Shown here: positions 60,001 through 64,000 of the stretch, one piece after another
Position numbering within the stretch: position 1 is the stretch's first letter
How the letters are laid out: each line of letters starts with the position of its first letter
NCBI RefSeq assembly: GCF_958298935.1
Contig: NC_084922.1
Coordinates: 47,709,458 to 47,773,457, forward strand
DNA from: Phragmites australis
Taxonomy: Eukaryota > Streptophyta > Magnoliopsida > Poales > Poaceae
DNA length: 64,000 nucleotides
Reading direction: 5' to 3'
Position numbers and translations under genes: made by a program
Notes under the pieces: generated by a model
The model's input: only the letters and a program-made list of their open reading frames with translations
Databases searched by the model: none
What the model was told of the DNA's origin: nothing

Positions 60001-63000
60001 TTTGTTTAGTCTTCTTACATGATCTTATGTATTTTAAAAATACATGAACTCATGAAATAGTTATTGTAACATGCAGGATTGTATAAATGTATTGCAACTA
60101 GATTAATTCATAACTAACCCACCACACCTCCAAAATTAATCAAGCCACTTTTATTGGTTTATTTATACTATGCTTTATGTAGGAAAAATAATGGTAGACA
60201 TGAAAAAGTTAATCACAATGCTGTTTCTTAACATATTCACTTTATGCTTTTGAACTTTGTAAAAATCATGGAGAAATTAATAAAACTCTAACCGGAGTGA
60301 AACCAATTTTAAAGATCCTCTTAAGATACACCCTACACAAGAAAAGTATGTGTTTACATTTTAAGTTTTTCCTTAACATGAGTTAATAAATGAGTTGCGC
60401 GCTTTAAGTTTTTTTTCAAACTTCCTCCCTATAGAATATGATGCAAATGACATTATTTTTGAAAAAAAAATCACATAAGTTCTTAGAATTATCTCTAGTT
60501 TTTTAGGATTTTTTTTTGAATTTTTTTAATTCAAATTCGGTAGCCGATCGGTTTATATTATCGGAGCACAACGGTAAGGTCAGTTACCACAAATTTCGAG
60601 CGGTAACCGACAAATTTGTTAACCCTGCTATTATCTGCAACATCCCAAATGATTTTCCTTCAGGACTTTCACTGCTGCAGAAATCTAAGTGGTCCGCAGT
60701 TATTTCAAAAGAACAAGTGGAGACTCCTCAAGATCTCATCCAAGAGGCTGTTCTCTTTCATCCATTTGCTGAAGCTGCCTATACAGTTATTCCTTTCATC
60801 CTTGCTGGGTCTCATTTTCAGTTCTCTCCAGGCATATTAAACATATTATCCTTTCAGGGCCCACTGCTTGATTTTGGAAGGAATCCTATTATGTTTCCCT
60901 GTCTGTGGCTCAATAGGCAAGGTATTTTGACTCCATGGACTCGTGCTAGGTAAATATTGTGAGCCTTCTTAGAAGAATTTGTTGTCAACAGTTAGATTGT
61001 GCTGTATAGACTTGAGAGATTGGGATGTTTTTTTGTCAGTGCCTGCAAATCTCTGCAATTTTTTTGTAATTCATGCTTTCTCAAGTTGGTGTCTCTTCAT
61101 TCTTTTGAGGTAAGAATAAGAATGCAGAGTACTGTTGTTTGGTACAAACTTCCATTATGTGATTGGTGAGGCATAGACTGGCGCATATGAGTTGTTTTTC
61201 ACTTTCTCCCTTGCATTCAAAAGTAAACAGGATTCTTTTAAAAGAAAAGGATTTTTTTTTTTGTATTTCCATCCACACCAACATGTTGAGGCTCCAAAAT
61301 ATGTTTCTGCATAATCAGGCTTATAGAACTTTACTTCCACAGGCGACCAATCCTTGAAGGTGACAACTGGTGGAGAGGGCATGCAGCTGCTTTCCTAAAA
61401 TATGTCAATGTGGCCCCAGAAGTCCTCCGAAAAGGTCGTGTTAGCCAGGTACAGTGGCTCATCCTCTACATCCAGTTATAATTACAATTCTTTTGTAACC
61501 ATCTCTTCTTTATTGCTTGCAGACGAAACGCGAGGCTGCCTATTTTGTTGTTGTCCTGCATGATTTGAAAACAGTAGTCATTTCCATCCGTGGAACTGAG
61601 ACACCAGAAGATGTTATAACTGATGGCTTATGTAAGGAATGTGCCTTAACCATGGATGACTTGGATGGGTTGATCAAGTAACTGACTATACCTTCGCCAT
61701 ATTTCTTATACTGAAACTGATTGAGAGTTAACTGTAGATTTCCTTTTGCAAAAACACATAAATGAATGAGTGAATGACAATTGTGATTCATATCATCAGA
61801 CAGATTCCTTTGTGTTTATGTTCTAGAAACAAGTCTATTAGGCTGTATACAAGGAACGGATGCTCTTCCTGACATACGTGTTACCATATAGCCGACCAGT
61901 TAGGGCACATAATCAACCGGTTACACCATTCAATCACTTCTAGGAGGATGACTAACAACTACCGGTTAACGATTTTTAGACTATATAATCCCTACTAGTT
62001 GGCTGTAATGAATTATCCTGCAAAATTTTTAAATCATTCAATCTAAGTCACTGTGGTCTTGATGGTCACCTCTGAACTCAATTATGAATTGTGACTCTTC
62101 CTTCGCTTGATGAGATGGTTTGTTCTATTGCAGTTCTGATCAGTTGTCCTCTCAAGTGAAGAATGCTGTCCTATCATCTTTTCCACACTATGGACATGCA
62201 GGAATTGTTGAATCAGCTCGAGAGCTGTACACAGAACTTGAGGGACACCCAATACATCAAGGTCAACACAGTACATATGCATTGGAACTGTTTTGTATGT
62301 TCAGTCTGTTAGTTTATCTTTGTATGCTTCTTTTTCTTCTTTTCTGAATTCTAAACTACAACAATAAATCTGTTGGGGATCGGATAATTAATAAATACGG
62401 TACTACCTAATAAACTGTAGGATCTAAGAATGGAATACCCATTAAATCAAGGGTTATACACCCGTACGGCATATCTGCAATTGCCATGAGATAAAACAAG
62501 CCAGAAATCTATTTCCGGGAATCTATCGTGTACTACAAGGAAAATATCTCTTAGATATTTTGAAGGCAAGACTCCAGGCGAGATACGACTACCCATACCA
62601 AGGCTATATAAGGAGGGGAGGGAGCATGTTTAAGGGATCCGATCCAATCTCTCCTTCTTTGATGCAAGTCACGCCCTACGAGAGCCTGACAACGTAACCT
62701 TGCACAAAATCCAACACATGGAAGAACTCACCAAGTAGCCTAAGAATAGATCTAGACACACCCCCATTGTACTCTGCAATTCTTGAGATAATACAAGGCG
62801 AAAAAGCAATAACATGACGCAGGGCTATTACTCTAAAGGGGGCCTAAACCTGTCTAAACTCTGTTCATTGAGCTCTCTATTATTGAGTAGCTGAGATCGA
62901 TTTACCAACTTTCGACAAGATTAGAACCTAGTATTGCATTAACTATAAACAAGAATACCTCTACTGCTACAACAAATGACTCGTTGTTTTTTTCCGATAG

Positions 63001-63907
63001 TGTAATTTTCACTCTATCATTTTATTCTTTGACAAATTGCACTGGAGCACCATACCATTTAACTGCTGTCGTGGATCTGGCTGCAGATAAGTCAGATGCA
63101 GTGACAGCTGGATTCTTATCTTCTCTTCTTGGGGATGGTTGCGAGTGCCATGGATACAACATTGAAATTGTTGGACATTCTTTAGGAGGTTCTGTAGCTG
63201 CACTTCTTGGTATCAGGGTAAGTTTTTTATTTATTTTTAGCATACAGGGAATTATTTTAAGTTGCTTGATGATGTTGATTTGTCATATTTAGTTAGAAAG
63301 TTGAGTTAGTCTTTTTAGCTGTTTCACTTTTTCACAAGTGTTGAGTTCACTTGGGGATTTATGGTTGTTCATTGTTGCGATGAGGCCACTGTTGGTAGGA
63401 TGCTTTAGGATTTAATTTCTTTGTTGAGGTGATCAAATGCAGGGCTCCTAGATGAGGTAACACCCCATCAGGAGAATTTTAGATGGACCCTGTATCGTTT
63501 TGTCTACTGATTTTTTTGGGACAGCACTATAGCAGGTCACACCTTGGAAGATCAACCCATTTGATTAGCCAAACAACCATTTCTTATCAGAACAAAATAG
63601 TCCCTTGCTTTGCAACCGTGAGTAAAAAATATGCAAAACGCATGGTGATTGAGCAATAAATCAAGCATAAAATGCTAAAGGTGTTTCCGGAATACATAGC
63701 TTGGCTGTTTTCGTGATGGAGTTTATTTTTGGTTTGGTTTGGAGTTATCTGTTGTAATATTTGTTTTCATGCAAGTAAGTTCATTTTCATTTTGTATTCT
63801 AAAACACAGCTATATGGACGCTTCCCAAAATTACATGTGTATGCATATGGAGCCGCACCATGTGTGGATTATGTGATAGCCGACGCATGCTCACAGTATG
63901 TTACCAG
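57097..63907 (+). CDS. Class-3 (diacylglycerol lipase-like) lipase, 3' part outside window
   Basis: A membrane-anchored lipase of the Lipase_3 alpha/beta-hydrolase family, similar to sn1-specific diacylglycerol lipases. Eleven exons are visible and in frame: 57097-57375, 58262-58400, 58762-58981, 59068-59168, 60664-60785, 60858-60949, 61343-61448, 61523-61677, 62134-62261, 63087-63217 and 63810-63907, giving about 523 residues. The last exon ends in phase 2, so the gene runs past the window. Ala-rich hydrophobic helices open the protein, and further membrane segments are [19 protein letters not shown] and [20 protein letters not shown]. The catalytic part has [20 protein letters not shown] with [12 protein letters not shown], the nucleophile elbow [14 protein letters not shown] (Ser about 479) and [10 protein letters not shown] with a candidate acid Asp (about 511). 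The catalytic His would lie beyond the window. Exon 1 uses the first ATG of the long GC-rich frame. Confidence 0.9.
59453..60635 (+). mobile_element. Non-autonomous hAT element, copy B (with 8-bp TSDs)
   Basis: The element 59461-60627 (1,167 bp) lies between perfect 8-base duplications CTATTATC (59453-59460 and 60628-60635). Its ends are CAAGGTTTACAAAACC and, on the opposite strand, CAGGGTTAACAAATTT. Subterminal CGGTTACCG and GGTAACCG repeats crowd both ends, and the AT-rich core has no transposase. Its body is a clear inverted match of copy A over nearly the whole length, for example the phrase GTAAAATCAATAACTAATTC. It lies in intron 4 of the lipase gene, and its right end is only 36 bases from the splice acceptor. 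Confidence 0.88.
62371..62925 (+). mobile_element. LTR-like block in a lipase intron
   Basis: Starts TGTTGGGGATCGGATAA, carries a TATA-like GGCTATATAAGGAGGGG at about 62602 followed by a typical leader, and appears to end near TTTCGACA. This is the structure of a plant gypsy-type LTR read on the plus strand. I could not find matching 5-base duplications, so the exact end is uncertain and it may be truncated. Confidence 0.55.
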
Positions 63908-64000
63908 GTGAAATTCGAATCCTTTTCAAGTGAATTTACTGTGTAGTTATTTATATGCAAATGCTGGCAGCAACATGTGATTTCTGATGAACCGTCCATC

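Noticed and set aside
63961..64000. Possible next lipase exon after CTGGCAG at 63970
   Set aside because: Reading on in the required phase meets a stop within three codons, so the true exon is probably beyond the window.

Overview
This is nuclear DNA from a grass (Poaceae). The genes carry many short GT-AG introns, coding starts are GC-rich, the gaps are AT-rich, and the repeats are typical of grasses (Tourist- and Stowaway-like MITEs, hAT, CACTA, foldback, LINE and solo-LTR elements). The AP2 gene at 40.6-44.2 kb reads almost like maize BABY BOOM/ODP2 as I remember it, so a panicoid or related grass is most likely. The species cannot be fixed from the sequence alone.

Layout: (1) 3.4-8.5 kb, plus strand: a 14-exon CMP-sialic-acid-transporter-like nucleotide-sugar transporter. 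(2) 10.3-14.0 kb, minus: a PTI1-like receptor-like cytoplasmic kinase with a TATA box and a leader intron. (3) 15.9-25.8 kb, minus: a Golgi-type PMT (DUF248) methyltransferase. One of its introns is about 7 kb because it holds a decayed L1-type LINE, which itself contains a hAT element and a smaller inverted-repeat element. (4) 28.0-33.6 kb, minus: a plastid-type FMN split-barrel (pyridoxamine-phosphate-oxidase-like) protein, with a solo LTR in one intron. (5) 36.4-36.8 kb, plus: a weak two-exon small-ORF candidate, followed by a Tourist MITE. (6) 37.7-39.2 kb, minus: a secreted Ole e 1-domain protein fused to an extensin-like tail. (7) 40.7-44.2 kb, minus: the BBM/ODP2-type double-AP2 transcription factor, intact, with a 9-nt microexon. 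(8) 44.4-57 kb: a gene-poor stretch with a LINE tail, a CACTA element, a tandem duplication with a foldback insertion, and long CT/GA microsatellites. (9) 57.1 kb to the window end, plus: a class-3 (diacylglycerol-lipase-like) lipase, truncated by the window edge, with a second hAT copy and an LTR-like block in its introns.

The genes are unrelated in pathway, as is normal in a plant chromosome, although three act in secretion or the cell wall (nucleotide-sugar transporter, PMT-type methyltransferase, Ole e 1-extensin). The best-supported structural discoveries are the transposon insertions whose exact ends can be read from target-site duplications. They include a two-member inverted hAT family with perfect 8-bp duplications, a LINE with a 16-bp duplication, a foldback element with a 9-bp duplication, a CACTA element with a 3-bp duplication, a solo LTR with a 5-bp duplication, and a Tourist element with a TAA duplication. 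I saw no tRNA, rRNA or CRISPR. I found no wholly new biological system that I could defend.
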